Part shown: positions 1 through 11,053 of the stretch, piece by piece
Numbering within the stretch: position 1 is the stretch's first letter
Layout of the letters: the number at the start of each line of letters is the position of its first letter
Made by a program: the position numbers and the translations under genes
NCBI RefSeq assembly: GCF_031143425.1
Contig: NC_090441.1
Span: forward strand, 222,514,928-222,578,927
Source: Pleurodeles waltl
Taxonomy: Eukaryota; Chordata; Amphibia; Caudata; Salamandridae
Direction of reading: 5' to 3'
Length of the DNA stretch: 64,000 nucleotides
Notes under the pieces: generated by a model
The model's database searches: none
What the model was told of the DNA's origin: nothing
What the model saw: the letters and a program-made list of their open reading frames with translations, nothing else

Positions 1-471
1 ATCAGCTTTCTGAGTTTCCTATCTAGGGTGTCATTCTCAGGGTAGGAGGCTTGGGAATTCTGAGACACAGAGGAAATGTGGGAATTGGCAGACGTGGACC
101 TATCTCTAACTGTCTGGACTCTAGTTACCTGGCCTTTTGGAGTGAAAGGAGCCCTACTAGTGTGTGACCCCTTCCCACTACCAGTATTACTAGGTGGCTT
201 GTTAGCTGGCAGGTCTTTGGATGAACCCTCCACAGAGTCCTCAGGGCCCTCCCCTGATTCTTGCTGGGTACCCCCTCCTCTACCTCCTGATCCTGGGATG
301 GGCCAGACTGGTTCTGGTCACTTTCTAGGAGAAGGCTAACGAGAAGATCTCTGGTAGTGTTCTTACCAAAGCTTAAACCTCTTTCTATGCAGAGACCCCT
401 CAAACTTTTAAAGTTTGAACTACCATAGGTTCCCTGAACAACTGTGGGAGTAAGTTCTACTGCAGACGTGA
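1..471 (-). pseudogene. 5' part of gag, Gmr1-like LTR element A (broken, runs off the window)
   Basis: On the minus strand this reads into the same N-terminal gag motif found in elements B (19148) and D (56503): a short block of the type FKSLRGLCIERGL followed by a Lys/Thr-rich segment and a Gly/Ser/Pro-rich stretch. Gag would form the particle that packages element RNA. The expected start codon near 470 is not ATG here and the frame is shifted several times, so this copy is dead. The element continues left of the window; its leader and LTR lie to the right (472-4109). Assignment to the family is by direct comparison with the two other copies; function is inferred from position. Confidence 0.7.
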
Positions 472-735
472 TTGTTAGAAAGGGTTTAGGACAGAGAGAA
501 AAACGTTTTTAGAAACTTTTGAAGAAAAGAGGAAAACTTTTCAAACTTTTCAAAACTTTTCAAAACTTTTCAAAACTTTTTAGAACCGTTGTATAAAGTT
601 TTTAGAATGAAAGTTAAACTGTTTAGGTTAACAGTGTATTTTGTTAAGTATTTGGAATATGTTTTTCTTATGAAAAGCACCAATGACAAAGTGGTAAAGC
701 AGTTACAAGTACTTATCTCACTGCTGCACCACCAA
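472..735 (-). other. Untranslated leader of element A with decamer repeats and degenerate primer-binding site
   Basis: This is the stretch between LTR and gag. At 532-581 it holds about five tandem copies of a 10-base unit (CAAAACTTTT), a near palindrome; elements B and D have looser A/T repeats in the same place. Next to the LTR (about 715-734) is a decayed version of the tRNA-like primer-binding site better preserved in D (56755-56774) and B (18877-18896). Confidence 0.6.
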
Positions 736-2788
736 TGTAGGAGGCTGGCCTGGCTTAAAGTGGGTACCTGACGGTACTTCTACCTTGTGCCAGGTCAAGT
801 TATCCCTTATTAGTAGATTAATAGTGTTCTAGTAGCTTAAGCTGATAGAGGTAGCTATAGCAGAGCAGTTTAGGCTGAACTAGGAGACATGCAAAGCTCC
901 TACTATACCACTTATATCATATAGCACTATATAATAAGAATCACAATACTCAGAGTTACCAAAAATAATGGTATTTTATTTTAGTGACAATGTGCTTGAG
1001 GATGCAGAGTTGTTTCCATGGAGAAAGACCTCAAACAAGAATTGCGAGCTGCAAAGGTCACGGTTGAAGAAAATGCGTGCTGCACGGGACCAGGAAGGAC
1101 CAGGAGGTCGCCACATGGATTAGGAGACAGAGGGGGCGCTCAACAAGACAGAGAGCCCATGCAAAAGCAGGCAGCACCCGCAGTAGTACTTGAACACCGG
1201 TTCAAGAAAACTGAGCACAGCGGTCGCCTCAACACTACAAGGGAGGGTCCCACGAAGCCGGTGGTCAACTCAGTGAGTTGAGCAATGCAGGACGGAGTGC
1301 TGGGGACCTGGGCTGTGCATGAAGGATTCCTTGCAAAAGTGCACAGAAGCCCTAGCAGCTGCAGTTCATGCAGTACACAGGATTACTGTCTGGTGTGGGG
1401 AGGCAAGGACTTACCTCAACCAAATTTTGACAGATGGACCACTGGACTGTCAAGGTCACTTGGATCCAGCTCCTGTGTTCCAGGGACCATGCTCGTCATG
1501 ATGAGAGGGGACCCAGAGGACCGGTGAATCAGAAGTTTGGTGCCTGTGTTAGCAGGAGGAAGATTCCGTCGACCCAAGGAGATTTCTTCTTGCCTTCCAG
1601 TGCAGGGTGAAGGCAGACAGCCCCCAGAGCATGCACCACCAGCAAATAGTCGAGAAAGCCGGCAGGATTAGGCGCTACAATGTTGCTGGTGGTCTTCTTG
1701 CTACTTTGCTGTAGTTTTGCAGGCGTCCTGGAGCAGTCAGCGGTCCATCCTTGGCAGAAGTCTGAGAGGGAGATGCAGAGGAACTCTGGTGAGCTCTTGC
1801 ATTCGTTATCTGCAGAGGAACCCACAGGAGAGACCCTAAATAGCCCTCAGAGGAGGATTGGCCACCTAGTCAGGTAAGCACCTATCAGGAGGGGTCTCTG
1901 ATGTCACTTGCTGGCACTGGGCACTCAGAGGCCTGCATTGTGCCCTCACACCTCTGCATTCAAGATGGCAGAGGTCTGGGACACACTGGAGGAGCTTTGG
2001 GCACCACCCCTGAGGTGGTGATGGACAGGGGAGTGGTCTCTCCCCTTTCCTTTGTCCAGTTTCATGCAAGAGCAGGGGCTGGGGGATCCCTGAACCGGTG
2101 TACACTGGTTTATGCAAGGAGGGCACCATCTGTGCCCTTCAAAACATTTCCAGAGGCCAGGAGAGGCTACTCCTCTCAGGCCCTTAACACCTATTTCCAC
2201 AGGGAGAGAGTGTAACACCCTCTGTCAGAGGAAGTCCTTTGTTCTGCCTTCCTGGGACTGGGCTGAACAGACCCCAGGAGGGCAGAAGCCTGTCTGTGGG
2301 TTGGCAGCAGCGGTAGCTGCAGTGAAAACCCCAGAGAGCTGGTTTTGCAGTACCCGGGGTTCATGCTGGAGCCCTGGGGATACATGGGATTGGCATCCCA
2401 ATACCAGATTTGGCATGGGGGGACAATTCCATGATCTTAGACATGTTACATGGCTATATTCAGAGTTACCATTGTGAAGCTACATATAGGTATTGATCTA
2501 TATGTAGCGCATGCGTGTAATGGTGTCCCCATCCTCCCAAAATCTGGGGAAATCGCCCTGAACTATGTGGGAGCCCCTTGGCTAGTACCAGGGTGCCCTT
2601 ACACTTAGTAAATTTGCACCTAACCTTCACTAAGTGAGGGTTAGACATATAGGCGACTTAAGTACAGTGTAAAATGGCTGTGAAAGAACCTGGATGTTAT
2701 TTCACTCAGGCTGCAGTGGCAGGCCTGTGTAAGAATGGTCTGAGTTCCCTATGGGTGGCAAAAGAAATGCTGCAGCCCATAGAGATCT

Positions 2789-4006
2789 GAAAACAAAGAG
2801 GAGGGACCTGGGAGGTTAATGGTCCAGTGTACAGTCTCCCGTATACAGTAATAAGAAAAAAGGGTACACTGTTCCAAACACTAAATCACTGGGATTAGTT
2901 TCTACAGGAGCGAGAACCCTCAAGCATCACATTGGATGTCTGGTTTCATCATTGGGAAAGCTCCTCATTAGGCCGGTGCTGCAATGCCTAACGGGCTCCA
3001 CTGAGGGGGCTCTTAACCGTATTTGCTCTACTGATAGTTAGAGATAAATAATCAATCTGATGGGGTATCTGGTTACAAGATGCCCGAGCAATATAGGAGA
3101 GAAAACATAGCAAAAATTAAAATTGGTTACCCATCAACAATCAATAATCATGATTTTAATCAGTAATAATGTGATGGAGACCAAAGTTAAAAGCAAAATG
3201 GGAGTAAAAATTGAGTGGTAATGCTCGTCTACTCACACAAACAATATGTATAAGAGGGTAAACCCAAAAGTGGCTCCTCTAGAATAGGGGTCTACATGTT
3301 TCGCGTCTAATGGTCCATCCGGATCCCTCGACGCTTCATCAGGACCAAAGTGAAAAAATCTTCTCCAAAAATTCAAAAAAATCCCAATAGGAGTGAAAAT
3401 AAAGGAAACACAGTAACTTACTGTGAAGTTGTTCTATATGTCAATCAAGGTCGCCCTAAAAAATAAAAAGGCAATAGTGTGTAGAAAATAAAGTCCCCAG
3501 TGATTGCACACGAATACATACTAGTTAAATACATCATGCGCAGAAAAAGAACTAAAAATTGAGTAATGTAAAATTTATAAAGGCTTACCATCCCCGGTCT
3601 GTGGATAGAGCCCCTGGGAATCAAATGTCAGGAACCGGAACTTACAATCTGAGTGTCATAATAGTATAAAAGAGAAAATTATGTATAAGGGGTAGTGACA
3701 AGAACAATCAAATGTCATGTGCCACAATCAAATATACTATAACTATTGTGGGTACAAAGTCAAAAGCGAAGGAAAATCCATCAATGTTTGTTTTGTTGTA
3801 ATTGGATCCCACAACACCCATCCAAAATTAGACAAGTCAGTGTAAAGAAACAAGTCAATAATGTCTCCTGTCGTGTAAAAGACTAATATACACGCGTTAA
3901 CATGAAAAAATCTTCAACTTTAAATGAAGTCAACTAGCCCCGGTGATCTCCATGGACTAGTGGTAAGGAAAACAGCATCGCACAGTACAGGTGACACTTA
4001 GTTAGT
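2789..4006 (-). mobile_element. 1.2-kb hammerhead-bearing insertion, probably Penelope-like and non-autonomous
   Basis: The insertion interrupts LTR A and is bounded by TAGAGATCT at 2780-2788 and 4007-4015, which is strong evidence for a transposition event. No open frame of useful length is present. A hammerhead ribozyme core is encoded on the minus strand at 3289-3346. Hammerheads with a very short stem III are known from the pseudo-LTRs of Penelope-like elements, so a non-autonomous or 5'-truncated Penelope-like element is the best guess. The sequence is A-rich and otherwise unrecognised. An orphan retrozyme-like or SINE-like element is the main alternative. Confidence 0.5.
3289..3346 (-). 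ncRNA. Type I hammerhead ribozyme motif
   Basis: Read on the minus strand from 3346: stem I 5' side GGUC, then the invariant CUGAUGA (3342-3336), one unpaired A, stem II GCGUC (3334-3330) with a 22-base loop and its partner GACGC (3307-3303), then GAAA (3302-3299). A two-base-pair stem III follows (last A with U, C with G, loop AU), then cleavage-site triplet GUA ending at 3293, then stem I 3' side GACC (3292-3289), which pairs perfectly with GGUC. All conserved core positions are present. The extra A before stem II is the only departure. The predicted cut is between 3293 and 3292. The minimal stem III would favour action as a dimer, as described for Penelope-associated hammerheads. Confidence 0.75.
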
Positions 4007-4109
4007 TAGAGATCTCCTGGGACCCCAATACCCTAAGTACCTAGGTACCATATACTAGGGAATTATAAGGGTGTACCAGTGTGCCAATCAGAATTGGTGA
4101 AAATGGTCC

Positions 4110-4506
4110 ATCCTATCCTGGGCATGGCCTGGGTGTTAATACACAACTCCCATGGTTTTTGATGCATTTCCAGATCTGGTAAGCCAGGGAATACACCAAA
4201 AGGACACACCTCCCAGGAGCGGAGAGATATCTTTATTTCTCCTCCTTATTTTCTCTTTCTATGTTCTGCTGCACGCATCAATAGAGGAATACGCCTCTAA
4301 GGATTTTCTTTTGTGCAGGAAGGTGTCCCTTCATTCACAAACACAACCCTGCATGCAACCATGGTTCAAGGGGACCTGTGCAGGGGGAAAGGACAAGAGT
4401 GCGCTGTATGCCTTGAAAACAATGTATTCCTGCCTTTTCCCAGTGACGCAGTGCAGCGCATTAAGGCGACTTGCTGCACAGCGCCACTTTCCAATAATTA
4501 GGGGCC
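4110..4506. mobile_element. MITE-like repeat, PIF/Harbinger type
   Basis: The stretch shares ordered blocks with 46316-46800 (the 'gggaatacaccaaaa' block, the T-rich 'tttatttctc' block and the 'cacccttgcac' type block). It ends in GGGGCC followed by TTA, the terminal and target-site signature of the Harbinger MITEs elsewhere in this window. It takes over at the point where LTR A stops. No coding capacity is seen. Confidence 0.5.
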
Positions 4507-4812
4507 TTAAAATCCAGCAACAATTCACCTGAGCTTGAACAGACTGGACATTTTATGACATTTTCCTGCTGCTTTTACCTTAATTACATGTCTGTTTACA
4601 ATGAACCAGAAAGAGCCTCGGCCTCTGTTACTTTTGTTAGATATTTGTATTGCTATATTCCTACCGTATATGGATTGCTTTACATGATGATTTGCAATGA
4701 TTTTGATTAATTGTGCACAAATAAAGAACCTTTCAGACAAAAGTAAAATGTTGAGACATTGCCTGTTTTGCAGCTGTTGCTTGACATCTCTTCCCCATCC
4801 TGCTGTTTCTAG
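4507..4812 (+). other. Intron end upstream of first SRCR exon
   Basis: No repeat was recognised in this stretch. It ends with a T/C-rich tract and the acceptor TTTCTAG at 4806-4812, immediately before the SRCR exon. Confidence 0.5.
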
Positions 4813-5127
4813 GTCCTGATGAGGTCCGGTTGGTGAACAGCACCTCTGTCTGCTCCGGGAGAGTGGAGGTCAAACACAATGGAGTCTGGGGGACTGTGTG
4901 TGATGACTCCTGGGATCTGAAGGATGCTTCAGTGGTCTGCAGGCAGCTTGGATGTATTTCAGTACAACAACATGAGTACAACCCAACATTTGGAAAGAGC
5001 TCTCTGCCTGTTTTAATGAGTAATGTTCAATGCACAGGAGATGAGGCTGCTCTATGGGAGTGCCCACAGCAAGGCTGGGAGCACAACACCTGTCCTACAG
5101 GAGGGGATGCTGGGGTGACCTGCACAG
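4813..5127 (+). CDS. Exon encoding one complete SRCR domain (group B scavenger receptor)
   Basis: The 315-base exon is bounded by a TTTCTAG acceptor and a CACAG/GTAAGA donor; both borders are phase 1, as is usual for single-exon SRCR domains. The roughly 105-residue product opens with DEVRLVN and has eight cysteines at about residues 14, 30, 43, 48, 74, 84, 94 and 104, the group B pattern. Family hallmarks are visible: GRVEV, WGTVCDDSWD, VVCRQLGC, and DAGVTC at the end. An N-glycosylation sequon (NST) lies at residue 9. Such domains sit extracellularly in CD163, WC1/SCART and DMBT1 proteins and bind microbes or host ligands through cation sites. The frame is intact with no stops. Which family member it belongs to cannot be settled from one domain. 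Confidence 0.92.
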
Positions 5128-7168
5128 GTAAGATATGCAATGGAAGTGGAATAAATTTATCTTTGCTCAAGAAAAGGAAGGATCTAATAGTAGAAAGCAC
5201 ATATTTGATGCAAGATGCAAAGTGAAAGATTACAACAAACAATAACTGACAGCAATAACTACAGATGTGTGTTCTAGACTGTCTTTCCTCTAAGAAACCT
5301 CACATATTTTCATCCAACCCATAGACAGCAGCTACACTAACACAGGCATCCTGGTACCAACTCTCACTTCTGCAAAGAATTAAGACATTTCTGTAGGAAG
5401 CTGTCTTTAGAACAGCTACGCAGGCATTTGGTGATCACCACCCCTGATGGTGGTAGTAGTCCACTTGCCAGTGTCCCACAGATAGATCTGGTACCACTGA
5501 AGAGATTCCAGCACATGGCTGCCAGATTCACTGAAGAGCTGGAGAACACACAGGTCAATCCTGGACCTGTCTAGCACCATGACTCCTCCACTTCTTTAAG
5601 AAACGTCTTGATTTCCAGTATGAATACCTCCAGCAGTCTCAGCACTGGGTGTGATTCTACAAGTGACCCTTTAACTTGTATCCCATGATAACCTGTACTG
5701 CCTGCCTTCATGCACAGTCCTCAGTAGCCCTGTAGCTAGGTTTGCTCTCTGTAATTACCCTACATGCTGATATTCACAGAGACCACAGAGGCCCATGCAT
5801 GTCTAGATTGCAGATTATCTTTATATAGACCAGAGTAGTTTGTCTCCAGTTCTGTAAGTGCTGCAGGCATTAGCACAGAAAACTACAGCTCATCATACAT
5901 ACTGGGAAACATTCACAGAGTGTTAGCCTGTGCTCTGCACGGAATCATATTAAGTGGTCCTTAATTATGACAGTATATAGTGCATCTGACTCAGAGGCAA
6001 TGTATAGATGGAAATGATACCTATAGGTTCTTTCAACATGTCTGTGCCTAATTATGATTATTGTAAAAGGCCCCAGAGCATACATTGTATGGTAATTAGT
6101 ATTGTGTAGTGTTTTGCTCACATGCCTGTGTGTGTGTATTTGTGTGCATGTGTTTAGGTATGTTTGAGAGTGTCTGTGTATGTGTGTGTGTATGTGTGTG
6201 CGTGTGTTTAGGTGTGTTTGTGTGTGTCTGTGTGAGTGTGTGCATGCAGGAGAAGGGGTGATGAGGTGAATGGTTCAGCCAGCATCAGCAAATGCTCTAG
6301 GGACAGCCCTGAATTGCATAACTAGTTTGGATATTCAAAGTAAACAAGTTGGCTCTTTTGAGACTGTTTGTGTATTATGGATAATGCAGTGTTTAGTAAC
6401 ACCTTGACACCTGCAACAGTCTCTTGTTCCCAGGCACACTCTGGCAAGTCATTGTGATTTTTTTTTATCAACAGTGCAAAGACATTGGAGAACAACTATC
6501 AACTAAATCCCCACTGTGTTTTGGGGTTTACTTCCTCTGCACATCCTGCATGTGGCAGTAATGCCACATTAAGAGTTTCCTGGTTAGGAAGGGGTTAGAG
6601 AGGAAAGTCTCTCCCTTGTTTCAATTCATGATGATATGAGGCAGTCTTGCCTCTGTAGACATCACACACTCTAGAACCTTTAGCAGAAATGCTCCTCCCC
6701 CACCACTCCTTCCCTTCTTTGTTGTCTCAAGAGACACCCATGCCTGCTGATGAAGGGGGTCTCATGGCGTGTATTTGGAATTGTTGGAGTGACTATCTAT
6801 GGAAAGAGGATCCCGGGTGTGATGTCTGTGGGGCAGGCGACAAGGGATAAGGCATCTAAACTCACTGCGCTGCAAAAAGGTGTCTGATCCTCTGTAGCAG
6901 CCATAACAGGGTCTGGTTGGCTCATGTGTTGCTGGGCCTCCACCATCTAGGCTGAAGGGAGGCATCACCCCCGTGCATGCTACAGAGATCACAGAAGGCA
7001 GTGCAACTGTTGACAGAAGGTAAAAGCCTAGAGGGGCAAAGTAATACAAATGTATCAGTTTTGAGGGTTTCAGAGGCTATTGAAATAATTGGATGAGTTC
7101 CTTCCCCTGCCTCATTGGTTTATAGGGAGACAGCAATATAATTTGTTAACCTTGTCTGCCTCATAAGG
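5128..7168. other. Intron sequence, mostly unique
   Basis: No confident gene or transposon was found. A 77-codon open frame on the + strand (about 5341-5571) has no recognisable domain and its phase does not fit splicing from the SRCR exon. A TG-rich stretch at 6121-6245 is listed separately. The segment 6760-7050 looks unique. Confidence 0.4.
6121..6245. repeat. (TG)n-rich microsatellite
   Basis: The stretch has irregular TG runs with interspersed TGTTTAGGTATGT-like units, which suggests an ageing dinucleotide repeat. Confidence 0.8.
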
Positions 7169-7872
7169 GTGTTTAAGCCTGCATATTTTCTACTTCCTGG
7201 GTCATTTGTGTATACGGAGAGTAAAAGACTTGCAAAGGGAAAGCATGTCTTATCTACTTCACCAGAGGACAAGGAACCAATTTCAGCAAGGAGAGCAAGA
7301 GTGAGATCCCCTCATTCAGTGACTTCTGCTCTCATGAAAATTGGAGAGATGCAAAGAATGATGTGGCAGCCAAGCCAGGACGGAAGACAAAAAGGTTGAG
7401 AGCTAAAATACCAAGGTGTCCTCAGCATCACACTCTGATGCTGTTATCCTTTAACAATATCTGGGAACTTAATTCGAAGGGAAGACATGGCTCACACCAT
7501 GGCTCATGTGGGAGAAAATGTAGGACTCCCTTCATTCCAAGGGGGGGTATTGTTCTGACAATATGTCAGGCCACCATCTCTTGCAATGCCTTTCCACAGC
7601 AAGACTAGGGACCTGGTCTTGTCTGAATAGAAGGAACTGGATATGGATCCAATTCCAAGGTTTGTGTAGGAACTGTACATGATGGAACACTCAAATGATG
7701 CATTACCTCATTCCATTAAGGAGGACACCATTCTGTCAACCTTAATTGGAACAAGGTGACTGAATCCTGAGGATTTGATCCAACTGAGGCCGCAGATAAG
7801 AAAGTAGATTCAACTTTGAGAAAGGATTTGTCAGCAAAGAATTTGTTTTTAAGGGTGGGCACTAAAACACTT
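7169..7872 (+). pseudogene. DIRS-type element, 5' (gag) remnant before the gypsy insertion
   Basis: This degraded coding stretch is interrupted at 7872 by the gypsy element; the duplicated target CACTT occurs at 7868-7872 and again at 13241-13245. The last part reads as DKKVDSTLRKDL-like residues, similar to DIRS gag proteins, and the sequence continues on the far side in the same orientation. Several stops and shifts are present. The left end of the element is not clear and was placed at the first recognisable frame. Confidence 0.45.
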
Positions 7873-8190
7873 TGATATAAAGTTGAATACCGAGTTCTTT
7901 TCTTCAAGCTTCAGACTTTATTTTCATCTCCACTGCTTTAATTCTTCATGCCCTCCATACAGCCTTTTTGTTCACCTTCACCTCACAGCTTCTCCAGTCT
8001 CTCTACATTCTATTCAACCTCCAGCCTTCAACTGTCTGAATGTTCCATCTGCAACAAAGGGGAGCAGAACATACCAATTCTAATAACATGGAACTTCTGA
8101 CAAACTATTATATTCCCACTACTATATAGATTATCCTTTACCCCTAATTATGACTACTTTATCTACATTACAAGAAACTATATTACAACA
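7873..8190 (-). repeat. 3' LTR of the gypsy element
   Basis: Near-identical to 12923-13240. On the minus strand it begins TGTTGTAATATAG and ends TTTATATCA. It is preceded in element orientation by the polypurine tract at 8191-8203. Confidence 0.93.
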
Positions 8191-8192
8191 CA

Positions 8193-9485
8193 TCTTCCCC
8201 TTACAATGAAGTTGAATTATGCTTATTTTTGTGGATAGGCATACATTATATACAAGTTTATTACAAATACCATTTCCACATAGTTTTTAAGAGGTAAGCT
8301 TTACCTCCTCAAAGTGTGACAGTTATCAATTAGTAATCTTACAGTCCTTGAGCCATGTTGGAGGCCTTCTACGACGGTTATTTGATGTTCTATGGAGATC
8401 CCTTAGTGTCGAGTTTTGCGATGCCTCTCTCCATCTGGATCTCTAACACAGGTTCTCCTCAGTTTCTGCTGACAGTTGCTTCACTATTTTATCCATCCTC
8501 CAACATTGGCCATTTTCCAAAACAACTACATTGTTTTTCACCTTAATAATACCGAAGGGACCCATGAATTTGGTTTCTTTCATACCTGACCTTGTACTTT
8601 CCATAGGTTTCCTTACATATACTTGATCCCCTACTTTCTAATGTTGCTGTTTTACACCATGTTTAATATCATATCTATTTTTATACTTTTCTTGGTGTAC
8701 AGATACTCTGAGTCTAGTATGTGGAATCGAGTGTTCACTTCTTTCCCCTCCCCACCTAGCCATGATGGAAAGCACTTTGTGCATGGTTTCCTGCCCTTTA
8801 ATGCTGAAAAAGGGGATATTTTTGTGACCGAATTTGGAGTGGTGTGATAGGCCCATAGCATATCTCTGATCGCATTCAAACGATTGATACTAACTAGCTG
8901 AATACAATCTTTGAGCATGTGATTGGCTCTTTCTGCCAGTCCATTAGCTCTAGGACAATATAGAGCACTGGTAAGATGTTTTACGCCAATGGAGTCAAGG
9001 AATTGTTTCATCATCGTAGAAGTTAATTGAACCCCATTGTCAGTGATAAGAGTTTCTGGGATACCTTCCACAGCAAAGATGTCCTTGAGAAAGTTAATAA
9101 CTGAATCAGTAGTTATTTGATTAACAAATTTAGTAGTTATCCAATGTAATTGATAATCAACAAGTACTAATACAAACCTTTTGGATAGTCCAGTGTAATT
9201 GAGAGGACCGATAATGTCTAAAGCTAACTTTACCCAAGGTTTATCAGGAATCTGAACTGGAGAGATGGGGGCTTTGTGAATTATTTTAGTTTTGTCGCTT
9301 AACGCACAGATGGAGCATCCTTTGACTTCATTTTCAATCATGGAATCCATGTTAGGGAACCAAAACCTTTCTCTGACTCTGGCTTTGGTGAGGCTTCTAC
9401 TTCTACCTAAGTGACCTTCATGGGCAAGTGTAATGATTTTGTGTTTTAAACTCTGAGGAGGTGTGATTGTATCATTCCTGAGCAC
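8193..9485 (-). pseudogene. Gypsy integrase
   Basis: Integrase inserts the cDNA copy into host DNA. The N-terminal zinc-binding part is visible (HEGHLG with a later CSIC pair), followed by the DDE core: LALDIIGP, LITDNG and the glutamate in NGLAERAN. The C-terminal GPF-type module lies downstream in another frame at about 8300-8650, with a GDQVYVRKP-like entry and a GPFGII motif. The frame is shifted near 8650-8700, so no intact protein is made. Integrase comes last in pol, the normal gypsy order. Confidence 0.85.
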
Positions 9486-9539
9486 AAAATCTTCATTTTC
9501 ATTAATATGTAATCTTACTTCCCAGAATTTATTGATGAT

Positions 9540-10305
9540 TTACTCAAGATCTTTCTTAACTAATGGCCACCCTTCCTTGGCTTTTACTCTCAAAAGGGAT
9601 AAGGTTTCATCTTGTTGACATGCTGACCTCCATTCATCATTACTAATCGCAGGTATGTTAATTAACAAAATGGGATGTTCAGCAATTTCAAAGTCTTCCT
9701 TGATATCTAACGGGACCCTAAATAAAATATCAGCTGCAGTATTTCTATTGCCAGGTAGATAATCAACTTTAAAACAAAAGTTTTCTAGACCTAAGAAGAG
9801 CAATTCTTGGAGTGCTATTGTAGGACCCTTTAGTGGAGAACACATACACCAGAGGTTTATGATCAGTGGGCAAATTAAACTGTGTACCCCGCAAGAAAAA
9901 TTTAAAGTGTTTAATGCCTAGTAACACGCCAAAGCCTCTCTTTCAGTGACTGAATAATTAGCTTCTGCTTTGCTTAAGGCTTTAGACGCAAAATCTACTA
10001 TTCTCTCTTTGCCATCTATGATTTGGGATAAAGTCGCAACTAAACCTAATTTACTGGCATCAGTAGTTAGAATAGTTTTTCTCTTATGGTCGAAATTACA
10101 AAGATAAGGTGCCCTCACTATGGGTAGTTTAATTTCTTTAAATGTTCTGACCATTTGTAGGGTACGTGATTTTTTAGTAACTCCCTGAGATCAAATGAGA
10201 TTGCAGAAAAGTTTTTTACATACTTTGCCATGAACTCGGCAAGACCAAGAAATGACCTCAGTTCATCTTTATTTTTTGGGGCTTCAGCTTTCTTCACAGC
10301 ATCCA
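9540..10305 (-). pseudogene. Gypsy RNase H region and connection
   Basis: Two overlapping segments carry RNase H features: LTTDASKLGLVATLSQ (first catalytic Asp) and ALSKAEANYSVTEREALA (catalytic Glu in the conserved TEREALA block). The C-terminal part (9540-9845) has the VDYLPGNRNTAADILFR block, with the usual NxxADxLSR-type aspartate. RNase H removes the RNA template during cDNA synthesis. At least two frame breaks separate the pieces. Confidence 0.82.
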
Positions 10306-11011
10306 CTAGGGGTTGAAACCGTATTTAGAAATGATTTGCCCTAGATACTCCACTGAATTCACGGCAATTTGGCATTTCTCCTTCTTTAAAGTGAGTCCTG
10401 CTGTTTTCAATTTGTTAAAGACATTTCTTAGATTATTGTTGTGTTCCTCCTCCGTGGCTCCATAAATTAGAATGTCATCCTGAAAACAGAGGGTTTTGGG
10501 GACATCTCCTAAAATACTCTGCATGATTTTTTGAAATACAGCAGCCACTGATGCAAGCCCAAAAGGCATCCTATTAAACATAAAGGAGCCCAAAGGGGTG
10601 GTGAATGCCATAAGACATTTGGATTCTGGATGCAATTCTACCTGGTGATAGGCACTTGAAAGATCAAGCACTGAAAAGCATGCTGCTTCACCCATAGTGC
10701 TTAATATCTCGTGGATCCTGGGCAGGGGATATCTTTCAACCCAAATATTCTTATTTAAGTCACCCAAATCCACACAGATCCTAATGTCATTGCAATTATT
10801 TTTTTTTAGCAATAACTATGGGAGCCAACCACTCCGAACATTCAATAGGCTGTATGATCCCTAGAGTTTCCAATCTCTCCAGTTCTTTCTTAACTGCATT
10901 TTTAAGTAGGTGCGGAATGGGCCTGGTTTTGTGCACTATAGGTTTGGCATTGGGTTTAAGTTTGATTTTATGTTGAATTTTTTTTAAAAGACATAGTTTT
11001 TCACAAAGCAT
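10306..11011 (-). pseudogene. Gypsy reverse transcriptase
   Basis: The polymerase copies element RNA into DNA. The palm motifs are clear: RICVDLGDLNKNIWVERYPLPR, FSVLDLSSAYHQVELHPES (first catalytic Asp), FNRMPFGLASV, and the active-site box FQDDILIYG with both aspartates. It ends with VEYLGQIISKYGF. A run of T/A around 10796-10805 breaks the frame between the N-terminal piece (10796-11011) and the rest. Product length is near normal for a gypsy RT. Confidence 0.9.
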
Positions 11012-11053
11012 TTCCGAAATTCTTGGACGACAAGTTAATTTGGATCAGACGTG

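Larger units (their letters stand above)
736..4109 (-). mobile_element. Long LTR of Gmr1-like element A, interrupted and 5'-truncated
   Basis: Read on the minus strand, this is the 5' LTR of element A. Its 3' end is the TGTAGGAGG complement at 736, the same terminus seen at 56776 and 26380. The LTR is split: 736-2788 and 4007-4109 are LTR sequence, and 2789-4006 is a foreign insertion flanked by a 9-bp duplication (TAGAGATCT). The LTR start is missing because a MITE-like repeat takes over at about 4110. It shares the CpG-rich promoter-like segment, terminal inverted ends and poly(A) region with copies B, C and D. Confidence 0.75.

Noticed and set aside
1018..2477. Series of open frames of 60-121 codons on both strands as genes
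   Set aside because: They lie in LTR A, overlap on both strands and have no conserved domain; corresponding LTR copies break most of them.
5341..5571. 77-codon open frame after the first SRCR exon, as a further host exon
   Set aside because: No domain is recognisable; splicing at the nearest acceptor-like CACAG in phase 1 gives an early stop.
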